Positions 25,170 through 33,160 are shown, numbered from the stretch's first letter. The stretch is 64,000 bases of DNA from Labilithrix sp. (GCA_019637155.1 JAHBWE010000019.1:62001-126000); one strand, 5' to 3'. A program made the numbers and translations. The notes: generated by a model from the sequence alone, not told the origin.

Positions 25170-26576
25170 TCACACCAGACGGATGACCTCGTGCGGCCGC
25201 GGCATGAGGACGTGGGGGAAGCCGTGGTCCGCGAGCGCGTCCGCGAGCGAGCGCTGCGCGTTCGGCTCGCCGTGGACGAGCACGATCGTCTTCAGCGCGC
25301 CGGCGCGGTGCGTCGCCCTCGCGTAGCGGACCAGGTCGTCGCGATCGGCGTGCGCGCTGAAGCCGTTGAGCACGAACACCTCCGCCCGCCGCTCGCGCTC
25401 GACCCCGAAGATGCGCACGCGGGGCCGGCGCTCGACGAGACGGCGTCCGAGCGTGTGCTGCGCCTGGAAGCCGACGATCACGACCGCGTTCCGCTCGTCC
25501 TCGACGCCGGCGCGGAGGTGATGCAGCACGCGTCCGCCTTCGCACATGCCGCTCGCCGCGATGATGAGCGCAGGCCCGCGCAGCTGATCGAGCGCCTTCG
25601 AGTCCTCCACCGCGGAGACGTAGCGGAGCCCTTCGAAGTCGAAGAGCGGCTCGTTGCGACGAAGGTGCGCGCGCGCCTCCTCGTCGTAGCACTCGGGGTG
25701 CATCCGGAAGATGTCGGTGATCTTCACCGTGAGCGGCGAGTCGACGTAGACGGGTATAGCGGGTATTCGCTTATCGGCCCGGAGGCGGCGGAGTGAATAG
25801 ACGATCTCCTGCGCGCGCTCGAGCGCGAACGAAGGGACGATGATCTTCCCGCCCCGCGCCGCGACGCGCTGGACGATCGCGGCGAGCTCCTCGTGCATCT
25901 CCGTCATCGGCGGGTGGACGCGATCGCCGTAGGTGCTCTCGGTCAACAGGACGTGCGCGTCGTTCGCGACCTCGGGGTCGCGGAGGATCGGCATGCTGTG
26001 GCGCCCGAGGTCGCCGGTGAACACGATCCGCCGCCGCGCGCCGCCGTCCTCCACGTCGAGCACCGTCACCGCGCTGCCGAGGACGTGACCGGCGTCGAGG
26101 AAGGTGACGTGGACCCCCGGCGCGACGGGCACGCGCCGGTGGTAGGGGACCGAGACCATCTGCTCGAGCACCGGCGCGACGTCGGCCTCGGTGTAGAGCG
26201 GCTCCACCGGCTCCATGTCGGCGTGGTCTCGCTCGATGACCTTGTTCACGTAGCGCGCGTCCGACTCCTGGATGTTCGCGCCGTCCGCGAGCATGACGGC
26301 AGCGAGGTCGCGCGTCGCGTGGGTCGAGTAGATCGGCCCGCGGAACCCTTGCTTGACGAGGATCGGGAGCGCGCCGGCGTGATCGATGTGCGCGTGCGAG
26401 AGCACCACCGCGTCGAGGTCGGCGCCGGCGACGCCGAGGTGGCGGTTCTTCGTGAACGAGTCGTGACGGCGGCCCTGGAAGAGACCGCAGTCGAGGAGCA
26501 CCGCTGCTTTCCGCGTGCGGAGGACGTGCTTCGAGCCGGTGACGGTGCGCGCCGCGCCGACGATCTCGAGCTCCAT
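25170..26576 (-). CDS. Beta-CASP metallo-beta-lactamase-fold ribonuclease
   Basis: The protein is 468 aa. It has metal motif HAHIDHAG (61-68), DAGHVLGSA, FTGDLGR, the beta-CASP insert with TESTYGDRVHPP and VPSFALERAQEI, then SGMCEGGRVLHHL, VGFQAQHTLGRRL and a final NGFSAHADRDDL...VHGEP. These are all features of the CPSF/RNase J-like exonuclease group. It probably processes RNA in the cytoplasm. The start overlaps the stop of the outer-membrane protein gene (TGATG), an odd operon partner. Long upstream extensions of this frame are shadows. Confidence 0.9.
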   Translation of the reverse strand: MELEIVGAARTVTGSKHVLRTRKAAVLLDCGLFQGRRHDSFTKNRHLGVAGADLDAVVLSHAHIDHAGALPILVKQGFRGPIYSTHATRDLAAVMLADGANIQESDARYVNKVIERDHADMEPVEPLYTEADVAPVLEQMVSVPYHRRVPVAPGVHVTFLDAGHVLGSAVTVLDVEDGGARRRIVFTGDLGRHSMPILRDPEVANDAHVLLTESTYGDRVHPPMTEMHEELAAIVQRVAARGGKIIVPSFALERAQEIVYSLRRLRADKRIPAIPVYVDSPLTVKITDIFRMHPECYDEEARAHLRRNEPLFDFEGLRYVSAVEDSKALDQLRGPALIIAASGMCEGGRVLHHLRAGVEDERNAVVIVGFQAQHTLGRRLVERRPRVRIFGVERERRAEVFVLNGFSAHADRDDLVRYARATHRAGALKTIVLVHGEPNAQRSLADALADHGFPHVLMPRPHEVIRLV

Positions 26577-27184
26577 CAGAGCTCCCCGAAGCGGAAGACG
26601 AGCATCGCCGACGGACCGCTGAGCCGCATCGGGAGGAAGCCCGGCTCCTCGGTGTTGCCGACGAAGCGATACCCTCCGCCGAGCGCGACCCGCACGTGAC
26701 GCACGACGTTCGCCTCCACCTCCACCGCCGGCTCGACGACGACGAAGCGATCGTGGCGCCGGAAGCTCTCGTCCCGCGTCGCCGAGTACGCCATCCCGCC
26801 GCCGATGAGGAGCCCGAACGCGCCGTGGACGCGCTGCTTCGGCGCGAGGATCCCGCCCATCCGGACGCCGCCGTACCCGAGCCCGAGCCGCGCGTTGCCG
26901 CCGGGCGCCTGCAGCGACAGCGGCGGGATGACGTCGGTGACGGTCGCGTACCCCGCGCCGCCGATCACGATCGAGTCCGCGAGGATCCAACCCGCCTGGC
27001 CGCCGGCGAGGAGCACCGCGTCGCCGGCCAGCGTCGAGACCTTCATCTCCGGGCCGGCGTAGCCGCCGGTGACGGGAGGCGCGGTCGCCGTCGTCTCCTC
27101 CGCGTGCGAGAACGTGCTCACGAGGAGGCCGACCGCGAAGGCGGCGAGGGCGAGCGCGACGGGGTGGACACGGTTCGAGCTCAT
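26576..27184 (-). CDS. Predicted outer-membrane beta-barrel protein
   Basis: The protein is 202 aa. The signal peptide MSSNRVHPVALALAAFAVGLLVSTFSHAEE is likely cleaved near residue 29. The mature part alternates hydrophobic and polar residues with many Gly and aromatic turns (GGYAGPEMKVSTLAGDAVLLAGGQAGWILADSIVIGGAGYATV) and ends MLVFRFGEL, a terminal strand. This fits a small eight-stranded barrel. Function is unknown. It is the first gene of an operon with the beta-CASP nuclease and is divergent from 27266. Confidence 0.7.
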   Translation of the reverse strand: MSSNRVHPVALALAAFAVGLLVSTFSHAEETTATAPPVTGGYAGPEMKVSTLAGDAVLLAGGQAGWILADSIVIGGAGYATVTDVIPPLSLQAPGGNARLGLGYGGVRMGGILAPKQRVHGAFGLLIGGGMAYSATRDESFRRHDRFVVVEPAVEVEANVVRHVRVALGGGYRFVGNTEEPGFLPMRLSGPSAMLVFRFGEL

Positions 27185-27199
27185 GACGTCGATCGGTGA

Positions 27200-27253
27200 G
27201 GCATACGTCGTACCGTTCGAGGCGCGCAGACCTTGCGCGGCACCGTCATTGCT
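27200..27253. promoter_or_regulatory. Divergent sigma-54-like elements around one palindrome
   Basis: GCGCAGACCTTGCGC (27224-27238) is a full palindrome match. To its right, CGGCACCGTCATTGCT (27238-27253, + strand) ends 12 nt before ATG 27266. To its left, CGGTACGACGTATGCC (27200-27215, minus strand, weaker) ends 15 nt before ATG 27184. Confidence 0.55.
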
Positions 27254-27265
27254 CGACGTCCGGGC

Positions 27266-27952
27266 ATGTCCCGCGTCGGCAGCTTCGCGCGTACGGTCGG
27301 CCTCTCGCTCGTCCTCGGAGGTTGCCTCCTCGCGAGCGTGCGCGAGCGCGAGAGCATGGCCCCGCCGCCGACGCTCATGGCGGCGAAGGTGCACGCCTCG
27401 TCCGCGGCGCCGGTCCTGCCGATCGTGATGCTGCGGACCGCGCGCGACGAGCTCGGCCTCGACGACGCGTCGCGCGCCAACGTCGCGATGATCGTTCACG
27501 AGGCCGAGTTCAAGTCGCACGTCATCGTGCACGCGCGCGCCGCGTTCCTCGAGATCCTCGCGCAGAGCGTGGAGGAGGGGAGGGTCGACGAGGTCGAGGT
27601 CGCGATCTTCTCCGACCAGGTGTCGTGGGCGATGGAAGAGTCGAGCCGCCCGCTCCGCGCCGCGATGCTCCAGCTCTACGATGCGCTCACGGAAGAGCAG
27701 CGCGCGCTCCTCGTGCAGAAGATGGCGGAGAAGACGGCGCTCTGGGCGCCGACGTGGGCCGCGTCGCGGGAGCATCGCTGGCTGAGCGGGTTCGAGCGCG
27801 GGGACCTCGCGGACTTCGGCGGCGACCTCGTGCGCACCGGCCGCGGCTGGGCCGACAAGAGCGCGGCCAACGTCCGGAAGAACTTGCCGCGGCTCGACCC
27901 GGCAGCGCGGCGCGCGCTCGCGGCGTCGCTGCGGATCGGCCATTTCGAGTGA
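27266..27952 (+). CDS. Periplasmic lipoprotein, Spy/CpxP-like helical fold
   Basis: The protein is 228 aa. The lipoprotein signal ends LSLVLGGC. The body is helical, with pairs of helices carrying LDDASRANVAMIVHEAEFKSHVIVHARAAFLEILAQSV and LYDALTEEQRALLVQKMAEK; the latter resembles the LTxxQ motif of Spy/CpxP chaperones. It may buffer envelope stress. A related lipoprotein lies at 48998. The ATG at 27266 was preferred over 27233 because of the 12-nt promoter spacing and the better signal peptide. Confidence 0.7.
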   Translation: MSRVGSFARTVGLSLVLGGCLLASVRERESMAPPPTLMAAKVHASSAAPVLPIVMLRTARDELGLDDASRANVAMIVHEAEFKSHVIVHARAAFLEILAQSVEEGRVDEVEVAIFSDQVSWAMEESSRPLRAAMLQLYDALTEEQRALLVQKMAEKTALWAPTWAASREHRWLSGFERGDLADFGGDLVRTGRGWADKSAANVRKNLPRLDPAARRALAASLRIGHFE

Positions 27953-27954
27953 GC

Positions 27955-27970
27955 CGGCAGAGGACTTGCA
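27955..27970 (+). promoter_or_regulatory. Sigma-54-like element for CBS gene 27984
   Basis: CGGCAGAGGACTTGCA starts 2 bp after the previous stop and ends 13 nt before the ATG. The gap contains GGGAGAGG, which could be a ribosome site if transcription starts earlier than predicted. Confidence 0.5.
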
Positions 27971-27983
27971 GCGGGAGAGGTGC

Positions 27984-28388
27984 ATGAACACCGAACCCCT
28001 CCACGAGACGACGATGCGTGACGTCATGACGGCGGCGCCTTGTACGGTCGAGACCAGCGTCTCGCTCGCGGAGGCGCACGGGCTCATGCGGCGGCATCGC
28101 TGCCGCCACCTCCCCGTCGTGCGCCACGGCGAGCTCGTCGGCATCGTCTCCGAGCGCGATCTCTACCTCGTCGAGACGTTGAGCGGCGCGAACCAGGAGC
28201 TCGACCAGGTCGTCGACGCGATGACGCCCTACGTCTACACCACGACGCCGGACGCCAAGCTCCGCGACGTCGCGCGCGTCATGGCGGCGGAGAAATACGG
28301 CTGCGCGGTCGTGCTCGATCGCGACAGCGTGATCGGCATCTTCACGTCGACGGACGCGTTCCGCCACCTCGTCGCGCGTCTGGGCTGA
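27984..28388 (+). CDS. Two-CBS-domain protein
   Basis: The protein is 134 aa. It contains TTMRDVMTAAPCTVETSVSLAEAHGLMRRHRCRHLPVVRHGELVGIVSERDLYLVETL and VVDAMTPYVYTTTPDAKLRDVARVMAAEKYGCAVVLDRDSVIGIFTSTDAFRHL, a complete Bateman module with no other domain. It probably senses adenylates and acts through a partner. It lies between the Spy-like lipoprotein and an AAA ATPase, each with its own predicted promoter. Confidence 0.88.
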   Translation: MNTEPLHETTMRDVMTAAPCTVETSVSLAEAHGLMRRHRCRHLPVVRHGELVGIVSERDLYLVETLSGANQELDQVVDAMTPYVYTTTPDAKLRDVARVMAAEKYGCAVVLDRDSVIGIFTSTDAFRHLVARLG

Positions 28389-28393
28389 GCGGA

Positions 28394-28445
28394 CCGCAGC
28401 GGCTGCGCGCGCGGCGCAACGGTTGCGCGTGGCATGCGCGCTGCG
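28394..28445 (+). promoter_or_regulatory. Tandem palindromes abutting a sigma-54-like element
   Basis: CCGCAGCGGCTGCGC (28394-28408, one mismatch) and GCGCAACGGTTGCGC (28414-28428) have centres 20 bp apart, two helical turns. TGGCATGCGCGCTGCG (28430-28445) ends 12 nt before ATG 28458. Confidence 0.6.
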
Positions 28446-28457
28446 ACGACGAGAGGC

Positions 28458-29075
28458 ATGTCGACCCTACCGTTTTACAAACCACCCAAACGCGTCGTCC
28501 TCACCGGCGGCCCCGGCGCGGGGAAGACCGCCGTGCTCGAGATGGCGCGGCGCGAGCTCTGCCGCCACGTCGAGGTGCTCCCCGAGGCGGCGGCCATCGT
28601 CTTCGGGGGAGGCTTCCCGCGCCGCTCCGGCGAGATCGAGCAGCGCGCGGTGCAGCGCGCGATCTTCTGGATCCAGAACGAGCTCGAGTCGCTCGCGCAC
28701 GCGAACGACGCGCTCGCGACGGTGCTCTGCGATCGCGGCACGATCGACGGCCTCGCGTATTGGCCCGGCCACCGCTCCGACTTCTTCGCGGAGCTCCGCA
28801 CGTCGATGTACGAGGAGCTCCGGCGCTACGACGAGGTCATCCATCTGCGCGTTCCGCCGGACCCCACCGCGTACCGCGGGACGACGATCCGCCGCGAGAC
28901 CCACGAGGAGGCGCTCGCGATCGACGCGCGCTTGCTCGAAGCGTGGGCGGAGCATCCGCGACGGATCGTCATCGACGGAACGCAGCACTTCATGGAGAAG
29001 GCGAGCGCCGCGCTCGAAGCGATCCGGAGCGTGAGCGCGGAGCACGTCTGCGACGAAGCGGCGGCGTTGGTATGA
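28458..29075 (+). CDS. AAA_28-type P-loop ATPase/kinase (NadR-like)
   Basis: The protein is 205 aa. Walker A GGPGAGKT lies near the N-terminus (RVVLTGGPGAGKTAVLEMARREL). It is followed by EAAAIVFGGGFPRR, a lid-like region, CDRGTIDGLAYWPG and IHLRVPP...YRGTTIRRETHEEALAIDARLLEAW. This is the AAA_28 or NadR-like kinase family, which phosphorylates small molecules, though most members are uncharacterised. It is cytoplasmic. The start MSTLPFYKPPKR is set by the promoter spacing. Confidence 0.82.
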   Translation: MSTLPFYKPPKRVVLTGGPGAGKTAVLEMARRELCRHVEVLPEAAAIVFGGGFPRRSGEIEQRAVQRAIFWIQNELESLAHANDALATVLCDRGTIDGLAYWPGHRSDFFAELRTSMYEELRRYDEVIHLRVPPDPTAYRGTTIRRETHEEALAIDARLLEAWAEHPRRIVIDGTQHFMEKASAALEAIRSVSAEHVCDEAAALV

Positions 29076-29083
29076 ACGGTGCT
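29068..29083 (+). promoter_or_regulatory. Sigma-54-like element for OmpA-like lipoprotein
   Basis: TGGTATGAACGGTGCT overlaps the end of the preceding gene and ends 24 nt before ATG 29108, leaving room for the GGAGG ribosome site. Confidence 0.4.
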
Positions 29084-29107
29084 CCGAGGCGGGCTCGGAG
29101 GTGTGTC

Positions 29108-29653
29108 ATGGTCCATCGATCACCGTTCCTGTTCGTCCTCGCCCTCGGAGCGCTCGCCGCTGCGTGTGGCGGAGACAAGAAACCCGCTGCGAGCCCGACG
29201 CCGCCCGCCGATCCGAGCATCACGAGCGCGTTCTTCCGCGCGCCCGAGTCGCGCCCGGTCAGCCCGTCGATCGCGGTCTCCGACGAAATTGCGCGTACGT
29301 GCAAAATCGACATCAACAGCATCGACGGCTCGCCGAAGTTCGAGTTCGACAAGAGCGAGCTCCTGCCCGCGGATCACGTCGTCCTCGGGAAGATCGCGCG
29401 CTGCGTGCGCGACGGTCACCTCGGCGACGGCGCGCTCATGCTCGTCGGTCGCGCCGATCCTCGCGGCACGACGGAGTACAACATGGCGCTCGGCGCGCGG
29501 CGCGCCCACGCCGTCGGGTCGTTCCTGACGCAGCTCGGGCTCGATCCCGCGCGGCTGCAGGAGACGTCGCGCGGGGAGCTCGACGCGGTGGGGACCGACG
29601 AGCCGAGCTGGCAGCTCGATCGTCGCGTCGACATCGTCATGGCGCACGAGTGA
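29108..29653 (+). CDS. OmpA-domain lipoprotein (Pal-like)
   Basis: The protein is 181 aa. The lipoprotein signal MVHRSPFLFVLALGALAAAC has its lipid Cys at 20. After a Pro-rich linker the C-terminal OmpA domain shows FEFDKSELLPADHVVLGKIARCV, LVGRADPRGTTEYNMALGARRAHAV and a final RRVDIV, the peptidoglycan-binding pattern. It anchors the outer membrane to the cell wall. A GGAGGTGTGTC sequence precedes the ATG. Confidence 0.85.
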   Translation: MVHRSPFLFVLALGALAAACGGDKKPAASPTPPADPSITSAFFRAPESRPVSPSIAVSDEIARTCKIDINSIDGSPKFEFDKSELLPADHVVLGKIARCVRDGHLGDGALMLVGRADPRGTTEYNMALGARRAHAVGSFLTQLGLDPARLQETSRGELDAVGTDEPSWQLDRRVDIVMAHE

Positions 29654-29661
29654 AGACCCGA

Positions 29662-30231
29662 TCACGCGACGCGCATCGGCGTTTGGAGGCGCAGCGTGGC
29701 GAGGTCCGCGAGGACCTCGTCGGCTGCGTCGTCGATCGCGCTCCAGGTGGTGAGGTCGTGGCTCTTCGTCGTGTCGGTCGGCAGCCCCATCAGCCACGCC
29801 GCCATGCGCATCGTCCGGCGCAGCCACGGCGCGTAGAGCGGGTAGGCGATGCAGCCGCCCGTCATGACGACGTGGCAGCGGCGCCAGCCGGTGCGCTCGA
29901 GGAACGAGCGCGTCAGTCGCGCGATCCCCGCCTTCGCGGACTTGCGCTTCGCCGCGGCGCCGAGGCTGACGGAGATGAACGCGCTCGGACACGACGAGAG
30001 CGCGTAGGCGTGGGAGCGGACGAGCTCCTCGATCGAGCGCGGGTAGCGCCGGTCGTAGACCGCGGCGATGACGACGGCGGCGCCGAAGCGAGAGACCGCG
30101 ATCGGATGGGCTCCCGGCGACTGCTCGAGGTAGACCTCGAGGCCCTCGGCGCGGATGCGGTCGACGACGCGCTCTGCGATCTTCGCGCAGTGCCCATGAC
30201 GAGTTTCGACGACGACGAGCACGGGGTTCAT
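29662..30231 (-). CDS. HemG-like flavodoxin, second copy
   Basis: The protein is 189 aa. It starts MNPVLVVVETRHGHCAKIAERVVDRIRAEGLEVYLEQ, with the FMN loop modified compared with 20862, and continues with VVIAAVYDRRYPRSIEELVRSHAYALSSCPSAFISVSLGAAA and GCIAYPLYAPWLRRTMRMAAWLMGLP. The C-terminal region is as in HemG. It is likely a membrane-associated quinone-linked flavoprotein, and haem oxidation is not proven. GGGAGGT lies at good distance before the ATG. Confidence 0.8.
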   Translation of the reverse strand: MNPVLVVVETRHGHCAKIAERVVDRIRAEGLEVYLEQSPGAHPIAVSRFGAAVVIAAVYDRRYPRSIEELVRSHAYALSSCPSAFISVSLGAAAKRKSAKAGIARLTRSFLERTGWRRCHVVMTGGCIAYPLYAPWLRRTMRMAAWLMGLPTDTTKSHDLTTWSAIDDAADEVLADLATLRLQTPMRVA

Positions 30232-30257
30232 GGCGGGCACCTCCCGCGCTCCGTCGG

Positions 30258-30273
30258 AGCAAGATGCCGGCCA
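30258..30273 (-). promoter_or_regulatory. Sigma-54-like element for second HemG-like gene
   Basis: The minus strand reads TGGCCGGCATCTTGCT, a very good consensus match. It ends 26 nt before ATG 30231, so this transcript would have a normal short leader with a ribosome site. Confidence 0.55.
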
Positions 30274-30276
30274 GCG

Positions 30277-31281
30277 CTACGTGGCCGCCGCCTCGCGCGA
30301 CAGGAGCAGGCACTCCTTCGCGAGGCGGACGACGAGCGGACCGAGGAGGAGGCCGGCGGGACCGGCGACGCTGAACCCGCCGAGCATCGAGACGAAGACG
30401 AGGGGGATCGGCAGATCGAGCCGCCCGTAGCGCGCGAGGACCGGCCGCACGACGTTGTCGACGGTGCCGACGATCGCGACGCCGATGAGCACGAGCGCGA
30501 TCGCGGCGGTCAGGCGGCCGGTGAGCGCGAGCGCGGCCGCGACGGGGACCCAGACGAAGGCGGCGCCGACACCGGGCACCATCGCGGTGAAGGTCGTGAG
30601 GAGCCCGAGGACGAGCGGGTGCGGAACCCCGAGCGCGACGTAGGCGATCGTCGCGACCGTGCCCTGCGCGACGCCGGCGCCGCCCGTCCCGATGATCAAG
30701 CCGCGGCCGGTCTCCGAGAACGCGGCCGCGAGCCGGGAGAGGATGGCGGGCGCGACCGGCGCGTGCGCGAGCGCCCACGCGCGCACGGCGGCGGCGTGGG
30801 CGAGGCGGACGTAGACGACGGTCACGAAGACGACGAGGCCGAGCGCGGCGTGGCTCGTCGCGCCCGCGACCGCGCGCGCGAACGCATAGGCTCGTCCGCC
30901 CTCGGTGCTCCCGAGGCGGAGGAGCTCCTCGACGGTGGGCATGCCGCCGCCGTTCGTGGGCGACAGGAGCGCCTCGAGCATCTTGCGCGCGTCGCCGCTC
31001 GCGATGACGCGGCGAACGAGCTCGGCCGCCTCGAGCGAGAGCGGCACGACGATCGCGACCACGGGGGCGGCGATCCCGAGGAGGACCGCGGCGGTGAGCA
31101 GGGCGGCGAGCGGACCGCGATGGCGCGCACGCGCGAGGAGCCGCTCGCACGGACTCGCGACGAGCCCGCTGATCCAGAGCGCGACGAGGATCCAGGGCCA
31201 GAACGGGAACACGACGACGGCGGCCGCGGCCACGGTCATGCCCGCCGCCACGACGTGGATCGCAGCCGGTCGCGCGAGCAT
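30277..31281 (-). CDS. AI-2E family transporter (PerM-like permease)
   Basis: The protein is 334 aa with about eight membrane helices. It contains the family's conserved core FPFWPWILVALWISGLVASPCERLLARARHRGPLAALLTAAVLLGIAAPV and the C-terminal VVRPVLARYGRLDLPIPLVFVSMLGGFSVAGPAGLLLGPLVVRLAKE. Family members export AI-2 or exchange Na+/H+; the substrate here is unknown. It starts 2 bp after the CBS gene stop and is the second gene of that operon. Confidence 0.85.
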   Translation of the reverse strand: MLARPAAIHVVAAGMTVAAAAVVVFPFWPWILVALWISGLVASPCERLLARARHRGPLAALLTAAVLLGIAAPVVAIVVPLSLEAAELVRRVIASGDARKMLEALLSPTNGGGMPTVEELLRLGSTEGGRAYAFARAVAGATSHAALGLVVFVTVVYVRLAHAAAVRAWALAHAPVAPAILSRLAAAFSETGRGLIIGTGGAGVAQGTVATIAYVALGVPHPLVLGLLTTFTAMVPGVGAAFVWVPVAAALALTGRLTAAIALVLIGVAIVGTVDNVVRPVLARYGRLDLPIPLVFVSMLGGFSVAGPAGLLLGPLVVRLAKECLLLSREAAAT

Positions 31282-31283
31282 GA

Positions 31284-32051
31284 TCACACGTCGGTTCCGC
31301 TGCGCGAGAGCGCGTCGACGACGTCGACGTCGCTGACGATGCCGGCGAGCTGCTTGTCCTCGACGACGAGCACGCGGCGGACGTTCATCGTCGCCGCGCT
31401 GGCCGCCACGCGATCGATCGGCGTCGCGCCGTCGAAGCAGATCGTCTCGTAGCTCATGACCTCCTCGACCGGATCCTCGAGCAGGAGCGGCGGGAGGTGA
31501 CGCGCCGCGAGCGCCTCGGCGTGGGTGAAGACGCCGACGGGACGCGCGCCGTCGAGCACGACGAGGCCGTGCACGCCGGCGTAGGCGAGGCAATGGATCG
31601 CCTTCGCGATCGAGTCCCCGACCTCGACCGTCTCGACCGGCCGGCTCATGATCGTCCGGATCGGCTGCGGCGCCGCGCGGTGGAGGAGCCCGCCGAGCAC
31701 GTCGCGGATCGAGAGCACGCCGATCGGCTCATCGCCGTCGACGACGACGAGGCGGTGGGCGCGCGCGGCGACGAGCCTCCACGCCGCGTCGTCGAGCGGC
31801 TCCCCCGGCTTCGCGACGATCGCGGGCGAGGTCATCAGATCGGAGGCGCGCGCGCTCGAGCCTTCGCTCGACGCGACGACCTTCCGGACGACGTCGGTGG
31901 TGGAGACGACGCCGGCGAGCCGGCCTTCGTCGTCGAGGACCGGAAGGGCCGAGAAGGCTCCCGATGCGAACAGCTTCATGATGTCGCCCGAAGAGGTGTC
32001 GACCTTCACCGTGACCGCCGGGGCCGTCATTCGATCGCGTACGCAGACCAT
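31284..32051 (-). CDS. Four-CBS-domain protein
   Basis: The protein is 255 aa made of four CBS motifs: RMTAPAVTVKVDTSSGDIMKLFASGAFSALPVLDDEG, LMTSPAIVAKPGEPLDDAAWRLVAARAHRLVVVDGD, IMSRPVETVEVGDSIAKAIHCLAYAGVHGLVVLDGA and VMSYETICFDGATPIDRVAASAATMNVRRVLVVEDKQ. That is two Bateman modules with no catalytic domain. It is encoded with a permease, which suggests adenylate-dependent gating of transport. The start is preceded by a purine-rich ribosome site (GGAGGAAGGAG). Confidence 0.88.
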   Translation of the reverse strand: MVCVRDRMTAPAVTVKVDTSSGDIMKLFASGAFSALPVLDDEGRLAGVVSTTDVVRKVVASSEGSSARASDLMTSPAIVAKPGEPLDDAAWRLVAARAHRLVVVDGDEPIGVLSIRDVLGGLLHRAAPQPIRTIMSRPVETVEVGDSIAKAIHCLAYAGVHGLVVLDGARPVGVFTHAEALAARHLPPLLLEDPVEEVMSYETICFDGATPIDRVAASAATMNVRRVLVVEDKQLAGIVSDVDVVDALSRSGTDV

Positions 32052-32077
32052 CGTCGTTTCTCCTTCCTCCACCTCCC

Positions 32078-32112
32078 AGCAAGGGTCGGGCCTGGCCGGC
32101 GCAATCGATGCA
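32078..32112. promoter_or_regulatory. Divergent sigma-54-like elements
   Basis: On the minus strand AGGCCCGACCCTTGCT (32078-32093) ends 26 nt before ATG 32051. On the plus strand CGGCGCAATCGATGCA (32097-32112, weaker -12) ends 14 nt before ATG 32127. Confidence 0.5.
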
Positions 32113-32126
32113 TCGCGCGTGCACGA

Positions 32127-32846
32127 ATGATGACCGCGATCGACGAGCAGCGCCGGCATCACGATGAGGTCGATCCTCACGTCCGAGGTCGCTGGCTCTC
32201 GGACCTGATCCTGGGCGCGCAGGACGGGCTCGTGAACACCCTCGGCGTCGTGCTCGGGGTCGCGGCCGCGAGCGCGAGCGTCCGGATCACGCTCGCGGCC
32301 GGCGTCGCGGCGGGCCTCGCCGAGGCCGCTTCGATGGCCGCGGTCGCGTACACGTCGTCGTCGGCGCGGGGCGAGATGTACCGCGCCGAACGCGCGCGAG
32401 AGTACCGCCACGTCGCGCGCGTTCCGCTGATCGAGCGCGACGAGATCCGCGGGATCTACGCGCGGAAGGGCTTCGCCGGTCCGCTGCTCGACCGCGTCGT
32501 CGACACGATCTGCCGCGATCCGGACGTCTGGGTCGCGGTGATGATGGCGGAGGAGCACGCGCTCGAGCCGATCGATCGTCGCGCGAGCCTGCGCTCGTCC
32601 GCGATCGTGGGGGTGGCTTCGCTCGGCGGCGCCGTGCTGCCGGTGATCCCGTTCGCGCTGCTCTCGCGCGAGGCCGGCGTCGTCGCGGCGGTGCTGCTCG
32701 GCGCGCTCGGGCTCTTCGCCCTCGGCGCGCTGGGCGCGAAGATCACGGTGGGACGACCGCTGCGGAGCGGCCTCTCCTATGCGGCGATCGGCCTCGTCAG
32801 CGCCGCTCTCGGTTACGCCGTCGGTGCGCTGCTCGGCGTGGTCTGA
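32127..32846 (+). CDS. VIT1/CCC1 family membrane protein
   Basis: The protein is 239 aa. The segment WLSDLILGAQDGLVNTLGVVLGVAAASASVRITLAAGVAAGLAEAASMAAVAYTSSSARGEMY is the diagnostic first membrane pair of VIT/CCC1 transporters. An acidic cytoplasmic loop with several Glu residues (MMAEEHALEP) and three further helices follow. Eukaryotic members move Fe2+ or Mn2+. Bacterial ones probably store or export iron or manganese. MM at the start leaves one codon of ambiguity. Confidence 0.88.
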   Translation: MMTAIDEQRRHHDEVDPHVRGRWLSDLILGAQDGLVNTLGVVLGVAAASASVRITLAAGVAAGLAEAASMAAVAYTSSSARGEMYRAERAREYRHVARVPLIERDEIRGIYARKGFAGPLLDRVVDTICRDPDVWVAVMMAEEHALEPIDRRASLRSSAIVGVASLGGAVLPVIPFALLSREAGVVAAVLLGALGLFALGALGAKITVGRPLRSGLSYAAIGLVSAALGYAVGALLGVV

Positions 32847-32931
32847 GCAGCGTCGCGAGCGCGGCCGTCGCGAGGAGCGCGATGACGATCGCGAGCTGGA
32901 GCGGGATCTCCGACGGAAGCTGGCTGGGCAT
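32797..32931 (-). CDS. Small single-helix membrane peptide, 44 aa
   Basis: Read from ATG 32931: MPSQLPSEIPLQLAIVIALL, then ATAALATLLRPRR and an Arg-rich tail ending RRRNRERR. It has one clear membrane helix (about 9-29) and a very basic cytoplasmic tail. Support comes from an AGGTGA ribosome site 4 nt before the ATG, a -24/-12 element 12 nt upstream and a palindrome behind it. It overlaps the 3' end of the VIT gene on the other strand by 50 bp. Function is unknown; it could be a regulatory peptide of a neighbouring transporter. Confidence 0.45.
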   Translation of the reverse strand: MPSQLPSEIPLQLAIVIALLATAALATLLRPRRAAHRRRNRERR

Positions 32932-32943
32932 GCTCACCTGGGG

Positions 32944-32995
32944 AGCACGTCACGTTCCACGCGCAGGAACGGCGCGCGCCGCGCAGGCCTTGCGT
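32944..32995 (-). promoter_or_regulatory. Sigma-54-like element and palindrome for the small peptide
   Basis: On the minus strand TGGAACGTGACGTGCT (32944-32959) ends 12 nt before ATG 32931. GCGCAGGCCTTGCGT (32981-32995, one mismatch) lies 21 bp further upstream. Confidence 0.5.
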
Positions 32996-33144
32996 CGGTC
33001 CCGTTCATGCTCGCGGTCTCGGCCCGCCAGCTCGTGGTGGGCACGGGCGGGGCCGAGCTCTCGCCGCTCTTCGTCGGCATCGTCGCGTCGGATATCGCGC
33101 CCGACAATGGCATCTAGGCCTCGACTTCCGGGTCCCGGTCGCGA

Positions 33145-33160
33145 CGGAACGACTCTTGCG
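33145..33160 (+). promoter_or_regulatory. Sigma-54-like element for ABC ATPase gene
   Basis: CGGAACGACTCTTGCG ends 10 nt before GTG 33171. It contains the TTG that would otherwise be taken as start, which argues for the GTG. Confidence 0.4.
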
